Assembly (NCBI GenBank): GCA_019136675.1
Contig: JAGVTV010000149.1
Coordinates: 1-42,660, forward strand
Reading direction: 5' to 3'
Source: Bacteroidota bacterium
Lineage (GTDB): Bacteria; Bacteroidota; Bacteroidia; Chitinophagales; Saprospiraceae
Length of the DNA: 42,660 nucleotides
A program made the position numbers and the translations under genes. This document shows, piece after piece, positions 7,159-16,138 of this stretch (the first letter of the stretch is position 1; every line of letters begins with the position of its first letter). The notes under the pieces are model-generated. The model ran no database searches. It worked only from the letters and a program-made list of their open reading frames with translations, and was not told where the DNA came from.

Positions 7159-9474
7159 GTGAACGGACTGAATACATACCACATCCACATTACGGGCTTG
7201 GTCCAGGGTGTGGGGTTTCGTCCTATGGTACATAAACTTGCCAATAGTCTTAATATTTCCGGTACGGTATCAAATGGCAGAAACGGTGTGCATATTTTTT
7301 GCAACGGAACATTGCGGCATATCAATGAATTTGTGTTGGCCATACGCAAAAACTCTCCATCTGCATCAAAGATTTCAGAACTGACGTCACATAAGGTGAG
7401 CTACAGGCAATTTGAAGGTTTCTCCATTGTCCAATCCTATGAATTTGAGAAACCTGACCTTTTTCTGACACCGGATGTAGCCATGTGTGAGAGATGCAAA
7501 TATGAATTGCAAGACCACGGTAATCGAAGGCACGGATATGCTTTTACAACGTGTCTCCACTGCGGGCCACGATACTCCATTACGAAGAGTCTCCCTTATG
7601 ACCGGAAAAATACCACCATGGCCGCCCTTAAAATGTGTACAGGCTGCAACAGGGAATATCACGATATCAATGATTCCAGATACTGGAGTCAGACTAATTC
7701 CTGTCCCGATTGTGCGGTAAAAATGGATTTATACGAAGGTGCCATAAAAGTAAATTTAGTTCAGGGAGAAATAATTTCTCGGGTTGCTGAGGAGCTCCTA
7801 AAAGGCAAGATCGTTGCAGTCAAAGGCATAGGGGGATATTTGCTTCTTTGTGATGCCACCTGTGCGGAGACAATAAGGGAGCTTAGGGCCAGGAAAGGCA
7901 GAAAATCCAAGCCATTTGCGGTCATGTACCCGGACCTTGCAATGGTGTCAGGAGACGTCCAGCTGAGGCCAATTGAGGCTGAAGAATTATCAGGGCCTGT
8001 GTCACCGATTGTGCTCCTGCAACTGAAGGACGATCCCTTGTCGGGTGTTGAAGTCGCAGACATAGCTCCTGGTCTTGGAAAATTGGGTGTAATGTTGCCA
8101 TATGCACCGCTTCTGGAGCTGATTATTTCATCCTGTCAAAAGCCACTTATTGCGACATCTGCCAATCTTAGCGGCAGTCCCTTGTTTTACAGGGATGATG
8201 ATGCCATTACAGGTTTGATGGGTATTGCAGATTATATCCTGACCCATGACAGGGAGATTCTCATGCCACAGGATGACAGCATTGTGCAGTTTACAGGAAA
8301 ACAAAAGAGAATCATTCTCCGGAGAAGCAGGGGAATGGCTCCGAATTTTTTTGGCTTTGCACAACACGGTATGGATAATGTTCTGGCGTTGGGTGCAGAT
8401 ATGAAGTCGTCCTTTGCATTTGTCAACGTTGGCAAAACCTATGTGAGCCAGTACCTGGGAAATCAGGAGTGTCCCGAATCCCGCGACTGCTATGCAGCAA
8501 CAATGGAACATTTGCTGAATATCACCGGGTCATGTGCCACTACTGTGCTGAAAGACAGCCATCCCGGATATTTTGTCTCACACCATCTGCTTGCCCTCCA
8601 GGGCAATAATAGTGATATTAAAACCTATGATGTCCAGCATCACAAGGCACATTTTGCAGCCTTGCTGGCAGAACACAGGCATATTGGCAAAAATGAAAAA
8701 ATCCTTGGCGTCATCTGGGATGGTGTGGGGTATGGCCATGACGGAAATATCTGGGGCAGCGAAGTGTTTTTATTTGAAAACCGGAAAATCATTCATAAAA
8801 ACCAGCTAAAACCATTTACAATTCTGGCCAGGGATAAAATGAGTCAAAACACTTTTTATCCAACACTGAGTCTTCTGCATTCTGCAAAACTGGATACCGG
8901 ACTGGTCAGGCAATATTTTGATGACCGAAGCTGGAACTTCTTTATTAAAATGCTGGAAAAGCCGGGTATAAAAACTACTTCAATGGGAAGGTTTTTTGAT
9001 GCAGTGGCTTGTCTGCTGGGTATTGTTCTGACCAATGATTTTGAAGGAGAAGCTGCCTTAAAACTGGAAAATCTCGCATCATCCTGCAAGAAACGGATGG
9101 ATGCCGTGTACCCTTTTGCGATAAAAAGTGACTGTATAAATTATGAATCGTTTCTCAGGGCACTGCAGTCTGACATCATAAACCATGTGGACAAGCCTCT
9201 TATAGCGTGGAAATTCCATCGTTCTTTGGCCAGACTGGTAGCAGATCTTGCAGATTACTATCATGTTTCCACTATTGGTCTGAGTGGGGGAGTTTTTCAG
9301 AATGCTCTTCTGGTGGACATGATTTTTGAAATAATGAGTGGAAAGGAAGTGTTGATTCACATTGATTTGCCGCCCAATGATGAAAATATTGCTCTTGGCC
9401 AACTGGCAACCTACACCATTGAGCATTCACAGGTCAATTATTCAGCATCAAAACTCCAGGTATCATGTGTTTAG
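7159..9474 (+). CDS. hypF: carbamoyltransferase HypF
   Basis: HypF uses carbamoyl phosphate and ATP to make carbamoyl-adenylate and load the HypE C-terminal cysteine, the precursor of the cyanide ligands. All domains are visible in 771 residues. The acylphosphatase domain carries GLVQGVGFRP (about 13-22). Two zinc fingers use C110/C113/C132/C135 and C160/C163/C182/C185, each with 18 residues between pairs. A YrdC-like domain (about 205-385) includes ATSANLSGSP. A Kae1-like domain carries a histidine motif at about 494-498 and the LSGGVFQNALL stretch near the C-terminus. The start used is GTG at 7159, 7 nt after hypB; an in-frame ATG further in would remove the acylphosphatase domain. It overlaps hypC by 10 nt. 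Confidence 0.95.
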   Translation: MNGLNTYHIHITGLVQGVGFRPMVHKLANSLNISGTVSNGRNGVHIFCNGTLRHINEFVLAIRKNSPSASKISELTSHKVSYRQFEGFSIVQSYEFEKPDLFLTPDVAMCERCKYELQDHGNRRHGYAFTTCLHCGPRYSITKSLPYDRKNTTMAALKMCTGCNREYHDINDSRYWSQTNSCPDCAVKMDLYEGAIKVNLVQGEIISRVAEELLKGKIVAVKGIGGYLLLCDATCAETIRELRARKGRKSKPFAVMYPDLAMVSGDVQLRPIEAEELSGPVSPIVLLQLKDDPLSGVEVADIAPGLGKLGVMLPYAPLLELIISSCQKPLIATSANLSGSPLFYRDDDAITGLMGIADYILTHDREILMPQDDSIVQFTGKQKRIILRRSRGMAPNFFGFAQHGMDNVLALGADMKSSFAFVNVGKTYVSQYLGNQECPESRDCYAATMEHLLNITGSCATTVLKDSHPGYFVSHHLLALQGNNSDIKTYDVQHHKAHFAALLAEHRHIGKNEKILGVIWDGVGYGHDGNIWGSEVFLFENRKIIHKNQLKPFTILARDKMSQNTFYPTLSLLHSAKLDTGLVRQYFDDRSWNFFIKMLEKPGIKTTSMGRFFDAVACLLGIVLTNDFEGEAALKLENLASSCKKRMDAVYPFAIKSDCINYESFLRALQSDIINHVDKPLIAWKFHRSLARLVADLADYYHVSTIGLSGGVFQNALLVDMIFEIMSGKEVLIHIDLPPNDENIALGQLATYTIEHSQVNYSASKLQVSCV

Positions 9475-9737
9475 CTATTCCCGGCAGAATCATAGAAATC
9501 AGCGACCAGCCGGATGAGATATTCAGGGTAGCAAGAGTTTCATTCAGTGGAATTATTAAAAAGGTTAATCTTTCCCTGGTGCCTGAAGCCAGGGTAGATG
9601 ATTATGTACTTGTACATGTAGGAGTGGCAATTGGCATAGTTGATACTGTGGAAGCCCATAAGGTATTTAGTTACCTCAGGGAAATGGACGAACTGCATGA
9701 ACTTGACGATGGAAATTCAGAGCCGCAAAATAAGTAA
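9465..9737 (+). CDS. hypC: hydrogenase assembly chaperone HypC
   Basis: HypC is a small chaperone that, with HypD, holds the iron while CN and CO ligands are attached, then delivers it to the hydrogenase large subunit. The 90-residue protein begins MCLAIPG, with the essential C2 and the diagnostic AIPG motif, followed by a small beta-barrel typical of the HypC/HupF family. It is slightly longer than usual because of an acidic C-terminal tail. The start overlaps the hypF end by 10 nt, and hypD starts 1 nt after the stop codon, so tight translational coupling is expected. Confidence 0.95.
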   Translation: MCLAIPGRIIEISDQPDEIFRVARVSFSGIIKKVNLSLVPEARVDDYVLVHVGVAIGIVDTVEAHKVFSYLREMDELHELDDGNSEPQNK

Positions 9738-9738
9738 T

Positions 9739-10878
9739 ATGCAATATTTATCAGAATTCAGAGACAAAAGGATAACCAGTCATCTAATTGAAAAGATCAG
9801 GTGCCTGGTCACACGTCCGTGGAAGCTGATGGAAATATGCGGAGGACAAACACACAGCCTGGTAAAAAACGGCATTCTCGACATGCTGCCACCGGAAATA
9901 ATTATGGTGCACGGTCCCGGCTGTCCGGTGTGTGTAACTGGTGTTAAGGTGATAGACGAAGCCCTGTATCTGGCGGCTATGCCGGATGTAATACTTTGTT
10001 CCTTTGGTGATATGCTGCGTGTCCCGGGAAGCACTTCAAGCCTGCTGGAGGCAAAGGCCAGGGGAGCGGATGTTAGGATTTTGTATTCGCCGCTTGAGGC
10101 TCTTGAAATAGCCAGGGCCAATCCGGGTAAAGAGATTGTGTTTTTTGCTGTAGGATTTGAGACTACTGCTCCCGCTAATGCACTGAGTGTCATGCAGGCC
10201 AAACATCTCGGTCTCACCAATTACAGCATACTGTCATCTCATGTACTTGTGCCTCCTGCCATGGAAGCCATCCTGCAGGATGAGGAGACCGATATTGACG
10301 GATTTTTAGCTGCCGGTCATGTGTGTACCATCATGGGTTTGGAAGAGTATTATCCTATCGTAGAAAAATACAGAAAGCCCATAGTAGTTACCGGATTTGA
10401 ACCCATTGACCTGCTTGAGGGTATTTATATGTGTGTCAGTCAGCTGGAAAGTGGAGAATACAGACTCGAAAACCAGTATGCAAGGAATGTTAGTAGAGAA
10501 GGAAATACGGCGGCAATAAAAACTATACGACAAGTCTTTGCGGTCGGAGACAGGGACTGGCGAGGCATAGGTACTATCCCGCAAAGCGGTTATGAACTAA
10601 ACGAATCTTTCAGCGAGTTTGACGCCAGAAGAAAATTTCACATTGCTATACGTGAAGTCTTTGAAAATCCCTTGTGTATGAGCGGCCTGATTTTGAAAGG
10701 TTTGAAAAAGCCGGTTGATTGCCCCTGTTTTGACAAGTCATGCAAGCCGGAACATCCCCTTGGTGCCCCTATGGTCAGTAGTGAAGGGGCCTGTTCGGCA
10801 TATTACCATTTTACAGCCGGCCAGACAGCAGGTTTTGAACACCAAACGAACATTGCAGATGGAGAAAAACGGTTTTAA
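9739..10878 (+). CDS. hypD: hydrogenase iron-ligand assembly protein HypD
   Basis: HypD is the [4Fe-4S] scaffold on which, with HypC, the Fe(CN)2CO group is built. The start is taken as ATG 9739 (MQYLSEF), 1 nt past hypC. Longer versions reaching back to 9640 lie in another frame of hypC and lack family features. The 379-residue product shows the active-site C34 in MEICGGQTH and C62/C65 in HGPGCPVC. The C-terminal cluster region begins at DCPCFDKSC and is followed by HPLGAPMVSSEGAC, both usual for HypD. The stop lies 1 nt before the preferred hypE start. Confidence 0.95.
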   Translation: MQYLSEFRDKRITSHLIEKIRCLVTRPWKLMEICGGQTHSLVKNGILDMLPPEIIMVHGPGCPVCVTGVKVIDEALYLAAMPDVILCSFGDMLRVPGSTSSLLEAKARGADVRILYSPLEALEIARANPGKEIVFFAVGFETTAPANALSVMQAKHLGLTNYSILSSHVLVPPAMEAILQDEETDIDGFLAAGHVCTIMGLEEYYPIVEKYRKPIVVTGFEPIDLLEGIYMCVSQLESGEYRLENQYARNVSREGNTAAIKTIRQVFAVGDRDWRGIGTIPQSGYELNESFSEFDARRKFHIAIREVFENPLCMSGLILKGLKKPVDCPCFDKSCKPEHPLGAPMVSSEGACSAYYHFTAGQTAGFEHQTNIADGEKRF

Positions 10879-10879
10879 A

Positions 10880-11914
10880 ATGTTTTGTCCGGTTGAAAGC
10901 TATTCCGGCGAAGTCATTCTTCTAGGTCACGGATCGGGAGGGACACTTACTGCCAAATTGTTGAATGACTATGTGTTTTCTGCTTTTGGCAATGAATTTC
11001 TGGATAAGAAGCATGATGGTGCCATATTTCAGGCCAATGGAAGAATGGCCTTCAGTACCGATAGTTATGTGGTGTCGCCGATCTTTTTTCCGGGAGGAAA
11101 TATAGGCGACCTGGCAGTCAATGGGACCATCAATGACCTTGCCATGTGCGGAGCCATGCCAAAATACCTGTCGCTCAGTTTCATTCTTGAGGAGGGACTG
11201 CCAATTGAAGAATTTACCTGTGTAATCCAATCCATCCGTCAAGCAGCAATAGAGGCAGGCGTATCGATCATTACAGGAGATACCAAGGTGGTGGAAAAAG
11301 GCAAGGGTGACAGGATATTTATCAATACCTCAGGCTTAGGTGAGGTGCATCCGGCAGCTGATATCGATGTCAATAGAATTAAAACCGGAGATCGTATTAT
11401 CATCAACGGAAATATCGCCAGTCACGGCATATCTGTCATGAGCCTGAGAGAAGGACTGGAATTTGAGACCAGCATTGTCTCCGATACCACCAATCTCAAT
11501 TACCTGATCTTTGATCTTCTTGAGGCTTTTGGCAGTGATGTAAAACTGCTCAGGGATCCCACAAGGGGAGGAGTATCTTCAGTACTCAATGAAATAGCTG
11601 GTCAGTTACAAACAGAAATCCTTATAGACCAGCGTTCGTTGCCGATAGCCGAAGAAGTGGAGTCAGCCTGCGAAATGCTTGGCCTTGATCCTCTTTACAT
11701 CGCCAATGAAGGATTATTTATTTGTTTTATAGCCGAGCCTTCGGCGGAAGCGGCTCTTGAATTCATCCGCCGGGACCCTAAAGGTAAAAATGCAGCATTG
11801 ATAGGTCGGGTCGGGGGTGCTGTTGGTAAGGGCAGGGTGGTGATGGAAAGCAGGATAGGTGGCAAAAGGATCATCAATTCACTACCCGGAGAGCAGTTGC
11901 CAAGGATTTGCTGA
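10880..11914 (+). CDS. hypE: carbamoyl dehydratase HypE
   Basis: HypE dehydrates the carbamoyl group placed on its last cysteine to thiocyanate and passes cyanide to the HypCD iron. The protein is an AIRS/PurM-type ATPase with the GHGSGGTLTAKLL start and a conserved FSTDSYVVSP segment. A DPTRGGV segment lies near the middle. The sequence ends PRIC, so the obligatory C-terminal cysteine is residue 344. The start is ATG 10880, giving 344 residues; ATG 10859, seven codons earlier, cannot be excluded. hypD ends at 10878, mirroring the 1-nt gap between hypC and hypD. This is the last gene of the operon; 207 nt follow before glnN. Confidence 0.95.
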   Translation: MFCPVESYSGEVILLGHGSGGTLTAKLLNDYVFSAFGNEFLDKKHDGAIFQANGRMAFSTDSYVVSPIFFPGGNIGDLAVNGTINDLAMCGAMPKYLSLSFILEEGLPIEEFTCVIQSIRQAAIEAGVSIITGDTKVVEKGKGDRIFINTSGLGEVHPAADIDVNRIKTGDRIIINGNIASHGISVMSLREGLEFETSIVSDTTNLNYLIFDLLEAFGSDVKLLRDPTRGGVSSVLNEIAGQLQTEILIDQRSLPIAEEVESACEMLGLDPLYIANEGLFICFIAEPSAEAALEFIRRDPKGKNAALIGRVGGAVGKGRVVMESRIGGKRIINSLPGEQLPRIC

Positions 11915-11979
11915 TAAGGTAGGTATTTAAGAAAAATTATACAAAAAATAAACTGAACCCCCAAAATTACAGGGGTGTA

Positions 11980-12012
11980 TTGTTATATTTTTATAAATAT
12001 TGTTATTTTTGC
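11980..12012 (+). promoter_or_regulatory. promoter of glnN
   Basis: TTG at 11980-11982, a 21-nt spacer, then TATTTTTG at 12004-12011 followed by C match the Bacteroidota consensus exactly. The start codon is about 110 nt downstream, leaving an A/T-rich leader with a short CAATAA/TTATTG inverted repeat. Such a leader is longer than for the other promoters seen here and leaves room for regulation. Confidence 0.65.
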
Positions 12013-12121
12013 CCTAAATTTTAAGGGGCAACTCTTGCAATAACGATTTTAAGTCTTTTATTGTCGAAAAGCCTGAATGGCATTTTGCAATCTTTAATTA
12101 TAAAATTAACAATACAATAAT

Positions 12122-14311
12122 ATGTCTAATGTACGATTTGATGCACTAAAAATGACCTTTGACCGTAGGCCGGTAGATGTCACTGAATTAACCGGTAAAA
12201 GGTCTGAGCTTTTTGGTCTTAATGTTTTTGGACCGGCAGCATTGAAAAACTTCCTGCCAAAAGAAGCCCAGGCTGCTGTAACGGATGCCATCGAGCATGG
12301 TAAAAAAATAGACCGGAAGGTGGCAGACCAGATTGCGGCTGCCTTGAAGGCGTGGGCTATAAGCAAAGGGGCAACTCACTATACCCACTGGTTTCAGCCT
12401 CTGACAGGCACGACAGCAGAGAAGCATGATTCGTTTTTTGAGCCGGCAGGTGACGGTACCGCCATTGAGAAATTTGACGGTGGGCAGTTGGTGCAGCAGG
12501 AGCCCGATGCTTCAAGTTTTCCTTCAGGTGGTATAAGAAATACCTTTGAAGCACGCGGATATACGGCATGGGATCCTACCTCGCCTGCATTTATTATGGG
12601 TACAACGCTTTGTATACCGACCATCTTTGTTTCTTACACCGGTGAAGCACTTGACAATAAGGTGCCGCTTCTACGGGCATTGCAGAGTGTAGACCATGCA
12701 GCAACCGAGGTAGCCCGTTTTTTTGACAAGAATGTTAATAAAGTGATTGCCACTCTCGGATGGGAACAGGAGTATTTTCTGATAGACAAGGCACTTGCCA
12801 TGTCAAGGCCTGACCTCATGATGGCAGGCAGGGTATTGCTGGGTCACCAGGCCGCCAAAGGACAGCAACTGGAGGATCATTATTTTGGTTCCATTCCCGA
12901 AAGGGCACTTGCCTATATGAGAGAACTCGAAATTGAGTGTCTAAAACTGGGGATTCCACTCAAGACCAGGCACAACGAAGTGGCCCCCAACCAGTTTGAA
13001 GTGGCTCCGCTTTTTGAAGAGGCCAACCTTGCTGTTGACCATAACTCTTTGTTGATGGACATCATGGAAAAAGTGGCGGCACGTCACAATTTTAAGTTAG
13101 TCCTCCATGAAAAACCCTTTGCTGGCATCAACGGATCCGGCAAACACAACAACTGGTCAATGGCTACCGATACCGGAGTCAACCTGCTCAGTCCCGGCAA
13201 GACACCCAAAAGCAATCTGCAATTCCTGACTTTCTTTATCAATACCATCAAGGCAGTCCATGATCATGCCGACCTGCTGAGGGCTGCGATAGCTTCTGCC
13301 AATAATGACCACAGACTGGGTGCCAATGAGGCTCCGCCTGCAATCATCTCCGTGTTTATCGGCGAACATCTGACATCTGTTCTTGACGAACTCGAAAACG
13401 TATCTGACGGCAACCTTTCGCCGGAGGAAAAGACCGAACTCAAGCTCAATGTGGTGGGAAAAATACCGGAAATCCTTCTTGACAATACGGACAGGAACAG
13501 GACTTCACCTTTTGCCTTTACCGGCAATAAGTTTGAATTCAGGGCCGTAGGATCATCTGCAAACTGTGCGAAGGCGATGACTGTGTTAAACCTCATAGTT
13601 GCCGAGCAACTCAGAAAATTCAAGACCCAGGTCGATGATCTTGTCGACAATAAAAACCTGAAGAGAGACGACGCTATATTTAATGTACTCCGTGAGATGA
13701 TAAAGGCGTCTAAAAAAATAAGGTTTGAGGGCGACGGCTATAGCGAAGAGTGGGTAAAGGAAGCCAAAAAACGCGGCCTTAATAATTTCAAAACCACACC
13801 GGAAGCTCTTAAGGTCATGAAAGCAAAGGATACCCTGGCTCTGTATGAAAGGCATGGTGTACTCAATGCAGTGGAACTCGAAGCAAGATATGAGATCGAG
13901 CTTGAAGAGTATATCAAAAAGGTCCAGATCGAAAGCCGCATCCTCGGTGACATAGCCAGGAACCATGTTATACCTACCGCCGTCAAATACCAGAACAAGC
14001 TCATTGAAAACGTAAGGGGACTAAAGGAAATCTTTGGCAGTGAGTATGCCAAGCTTGCTAAGGAACAGATCAATCTGATCAAGGAAATTTCCGATCACAT
14101 AGGTTCCATTATCTCCAATGTGGAAAAAATGACCGACGAGCGTAAAAAAGCAAACGCCATAAACCATGCCGACAAGAGAGCCGATACCTACTGCAACAAG
14201 GTCAAGCCGTTTTTGGACGAGATAAGGTACAATTGTGACAAACTCGAGTTGCTGGTGGATGACGAAATGTGGCCACTGACCAAATACAGGGAGCTCTTGT
14301 TTACAAGATAA
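12122..14311 (+). CDS. glnN: glutamine synthetase type III
   Basis: The enzyme makes glutamine from glutamate, ammonia and ATP in the cytoplasm. At 729 residues it is in the size range of the type III (GlnN) family and far longer than GSI or GSII. The N-terminal GSIII-N region runs about 1-200 (THWFQPLTGTTAEKHDSF). The catalytic core includes NQFEVAPLFEEANLAVDHN and the INGSGKHNNWS motif at about 336-346. An ATP/glutamate region follows (NRTSPFAFTGNKFEFRAVG), then a long helical C-terminal extension (about 570-729) with many lysines and glutamates, typical of GSIII. It is expressed from its own promoter, with no GlnB gene nearby. It is convergent with the omega-amidase-like gene, 23 nt apart. 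Confidence 0.96.
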   Translation: MSNVRFDALKMTFDRRPVDVTELTGKRSELFGLNVFGPAALKNFLPKEAQAAVTDAIEHGKKIDRKVADQIAAALKAWAISKGATHYTHWFQPLTGTTAEKHDSFFEPAGDGTAIEKFDGGQLVQQEPDASSFPSGGIRNTFEARGYTAWDPTSPAFIMGTTLCIPTIFVSYTGEALDNKVPLLRALQSVDHAATEVARFFDKNVNKVIATLGWEQEYFLIDKALAMSRPDLMMAGRVLLGHQAAKGQQLEDHYFGSIPERALAYMRELEIECLKLGIPLKTRHNEVAPNQFEVAPLFEEANLAVDHNSLLMDIMEKVAARHNFKLVLHEKPFAGINGSGKHNNWSMATDTGVNLLSPGKTPKSNLQFLTFFINTIKAVHDHADLLRAAIASANNDHRLGANEAPPAIISVFIGEHLTSVLDELENVSDGNLSPEEKTELKLNVVGKIPEILLDNTDRNRTSPFAFTGNKFEFRAVGSSANCAKAMTVLNLIVAEQLRKFKTQVDDLVDNKNLKRDDAIFNVLREMIKASKKIRFEGDGYSEEWVKEAKKRGLNNFKTTPEALKVMKAKDTLALYERHGVLNAVELEARYEIELEEYIKKVQIESRILGDIARNHVIPTAVKYQNKLIENVRGLKEIFGSEYAKLAKEQINLIKEISDHIGSIISNVEKMTDERKKANAINHADKRADTYCNKVKPFLDEIRYNCDKLELLVDDEMWPLTKYRELLFTR

Positions 14312-14321
14312 ATAAGTGCCG

Positions 14322-14383
14322 GGAAAGCTATCGTTCAGAGTTTGCGGTCATCAAAAAACGGCAGCTTTTTACGGTAGCTTTCC
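14322..14383. repeat. 12-bp inverted repeat between glnN and the omega-amidase-like gene
   Basis: GGAAAGCTATCG (14322-14333) pairs with CGGTAGCTTTCC (14372-14383) over 12 bp with one G-U pair; the spacer is 38 nt. It covers the convergent 3' ends and may fold at the end of both transcripts. There is no T-run after it, so it is not a classic terminator. Confidence 0.4.
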
Positions 14384-15090
14384 ATCTCCAGGCGTCCTAT
14401 CTCTTGGTCAGAAAATCCCGGCTTGTCATCCATACACAACATTTTTTTTCCGCTGAAATCGATAAGCATAGAGTGTCCGGGATAGATAAACCCATTTTCA
14501 TCTTGTCCGGTCCTGTTTACACCGGCTACGTAGCATTGGTTTTCGATTGCCCTGGCTGTTAACAAAGCATCCCAATGGTCAATTCTTGCGGCCGGCCAGT
14601 TGGCGGTGTAGATGATAACATCTGGCAATTGTTCTCTGAATGACAGGTATGGAAACCTCAAGTCATAGCATATCAGAGGCAGGATTTTCCATCCGCGGTA
14701 ATCAAGGGTTTCAGACGAAGTCCCGGCTTCGTAGGATGCCTTTTCGCCTGCCGGCGTAAACAGATGGATTTTATCATACACTATTTTCGCACCATTACCA
14801 TCCACCAGGATAAAGGTATTGTACCATTTCCCGTTTTTAAGAAAAGGTATGCTTCCGCAAATGCCTGTACCTGTATCTGAAGAAATGGTTTGGAGTGCAT
14901 TTATAGTAAGATCCACCCATTCCGCGGGTATGGAGGAGGGAGTCATGGTATAACCGGTATTGAACATCTCAGGCAGAATCAACAAGGAACCTTCTTTGTG
15001 GCTTAGGGATCCGGCAGCTTGACGAACAATCTCAAGATTAGCTTCGGGATCCATCCATATGGTGCTGAATTGCTGCAGAGTAAGGTGCAT
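14335..15090 (-). CDS. nitrilase-family amidohydrolase (omega-amidase-like)
   Basis: This is a carbon-nitrogen hydrolase of 251 residues with the catalytic triad E41 (LILPEMFNTGY), K107 (YDKIHLF) and C141 (LICYDLRFP). The YDKIHLFTPAGE and CYDLRFPYLSF blocks are those of the YafV/Nit2 omega-amidase branch, which hydrolyses 2-oxoglutaramate or 2-oxosuccinamate left by glutamine or asparagine transamination. The start at 15090 gives the MHLTLQQF N-terminus; an upstream extension to 15207 would run into the preceding gene. It follows the Gfo/Idh gene by 52 nt on the same strand. The exact substrate is inference from family motifs. Confidence 0.88.
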   Translation of the reverse strand: MHLTLQQFSTIWMDPEANLEIVRQAAGSLSHKEGSLLILPEMFNTGYTMTPSSIPAEWVDLTINALQTISSDTGTGICGSIPFLKNGKWYNTFILVDGNGAKIVYDKIHLFTPAGEKASYEAGTSSETLDYRGWKILPLICYDLRFPYLSFREQLPDVIIYTANWPAARIDHWDALLTARAIENQCYVAGVNRTGQDENGFIYPGHSMLIDFSGKKMLCMDDKPGFSDQEIGRLEMESYRKKLPFFDDRKL

Positions 15091-15142
15091 GAATAAATGT
15101 TTTAGTTGAATGTTTTTTATCGCCTGATCTGTAAATATACGA

Positions 15143-16138
15143 TCATTCTTCTTTTTCAAATGGGTAGCGGATATTGTTTTGTTTCCTGACCTCATCCATG
15201 ACCTCAAGCAGAGTTTTTGTAAGCCGGTGAGGCAAAATATTGCTTTCTGTCAAATTATTCAAAATCAGATTGTTGACGTGCTCTGCTTCATGAAAATATC
15301 CTCTTCCTGTTTTGCCGCAATCGACTCTGGTAGATTCACCATTTTCATTGGTAATAAAAAAATGGTCCTGCTCGTGAAACCTTCCGGGTATGGTGATCTT
15401 GCCTTTGGTTCCGTATATTTCACATTTGGTATCCGAATGCACTTTTAGTGACGAATATGTTGATGCAGTGGCCCCTCCTTCATAAGACAGCAGCACGGTA
15501 CATTCGTCATCAACACCGCTCTTTGCGTAAGATACTGCCGACTGAATTTTTTGGGGTTTACCCAATAGGTGGATTGCCATAAATAGCGGATAGATACCAA
15601 TGTCGAGAAGAGACCCACCTGCGAGATTCGGGTCGTACAGCCGGCTTTCTGGATCAAAGTGGCTGGTGAATCCGAAGTCGGCATCCATATGCCTGATTTG
15701 TCCGATTTTACCTTTTTCCGTCCATTCTTTTACTGTGGCAATAACCGGCAGAAAGGCGGTCCACATGGCTTCCATCAGCAGGCAGCCCCGGTGAGAGGCA
15801 AGTTTTGACATAATTTCAAACTGTCCGGCATAAACCGCTGCCGGCTTTTCAACCAGGACGTGTTTGCCATTTTCAAGGCATAACAGGGTGTTTTCATAAT
15901 GCATGGAGTGCGGAGTTGCAACATATATTACATCCACATCCGGATCACTAACCAGTGATGGGTAATCGTGGTAAGCCTTCTCCGCACTGTAATTTCTGGC
16001 AAAGTCTTCCGCTCTGCTTAGCGACCGGCTGGCACAGGATACCAGATATCCGCTACTGCTCAGAGACAGGTCTTCGGCAAATTTTCGTGCGATCTTTCCG
16101 CAACCCAGAATACCCCATCGGACTTTATTTTCTTTCAT
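15143..16138 (-). CDS. Gfo/Idh/MocA family NAD(P)-dependent oxidoreductase
   Basis: This is a cytoplasmic dehydrogenase of 331 residues. The N-terminal Rossmann fold starts with GILGCGKIARKFA (about 9-21). The VATPHSMHYE segment and the EKPAAV motif with the family's conserved lysine follow. The C-terminal alpha/beta domain contains a LLDIGIYPL segment of the kind seen in dihydrodiol dehydrogenase-like and sugar-oxidising members. The substrate cannot be deduced; a polyol or sugar is most likely. Its first 14 nt overlap the 3' end of the upstream esterase gene, so the two are co-transcribed, with the nitrilase gene probably third in the unit. Confidence 0.88.
   Translation of the reverse strand: MKENKVRWGILGCGKIARKFAEDLSLSSSGYLVSCASRSLSRAEDFARNYSAEKAYHDYPSLVSDPDVDVIYVATPHSMHYENTLLCLENGKHVLVEKPAAVYAGQFEIMSKLASHRGCLLMEAMWTAFLPVIATVKEWTEKGKIGQIRHMDADFGFTSHFDPESRLYDPNLAGGSLLDIGIYPLFMAIHLLGKPQKIQSAVSYAKSGVDDECTVLLSYEGGATASTYSSLKVHSDTKCEIYGTKGKITIPGRFHEQDHFFITNENGESTRVDCGKTGRGYFHEAEHVNNLILNNLTESNILPHRLTKTLLEVMDEVRKQNNIRYPFEKEE

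Noticed and set aside
10715..10879. Upstream extension of hypE
   Set aside because: It overlaps the conserved cysteine-rich end of hypD in another frame, and the extra residues do not look like HypE.
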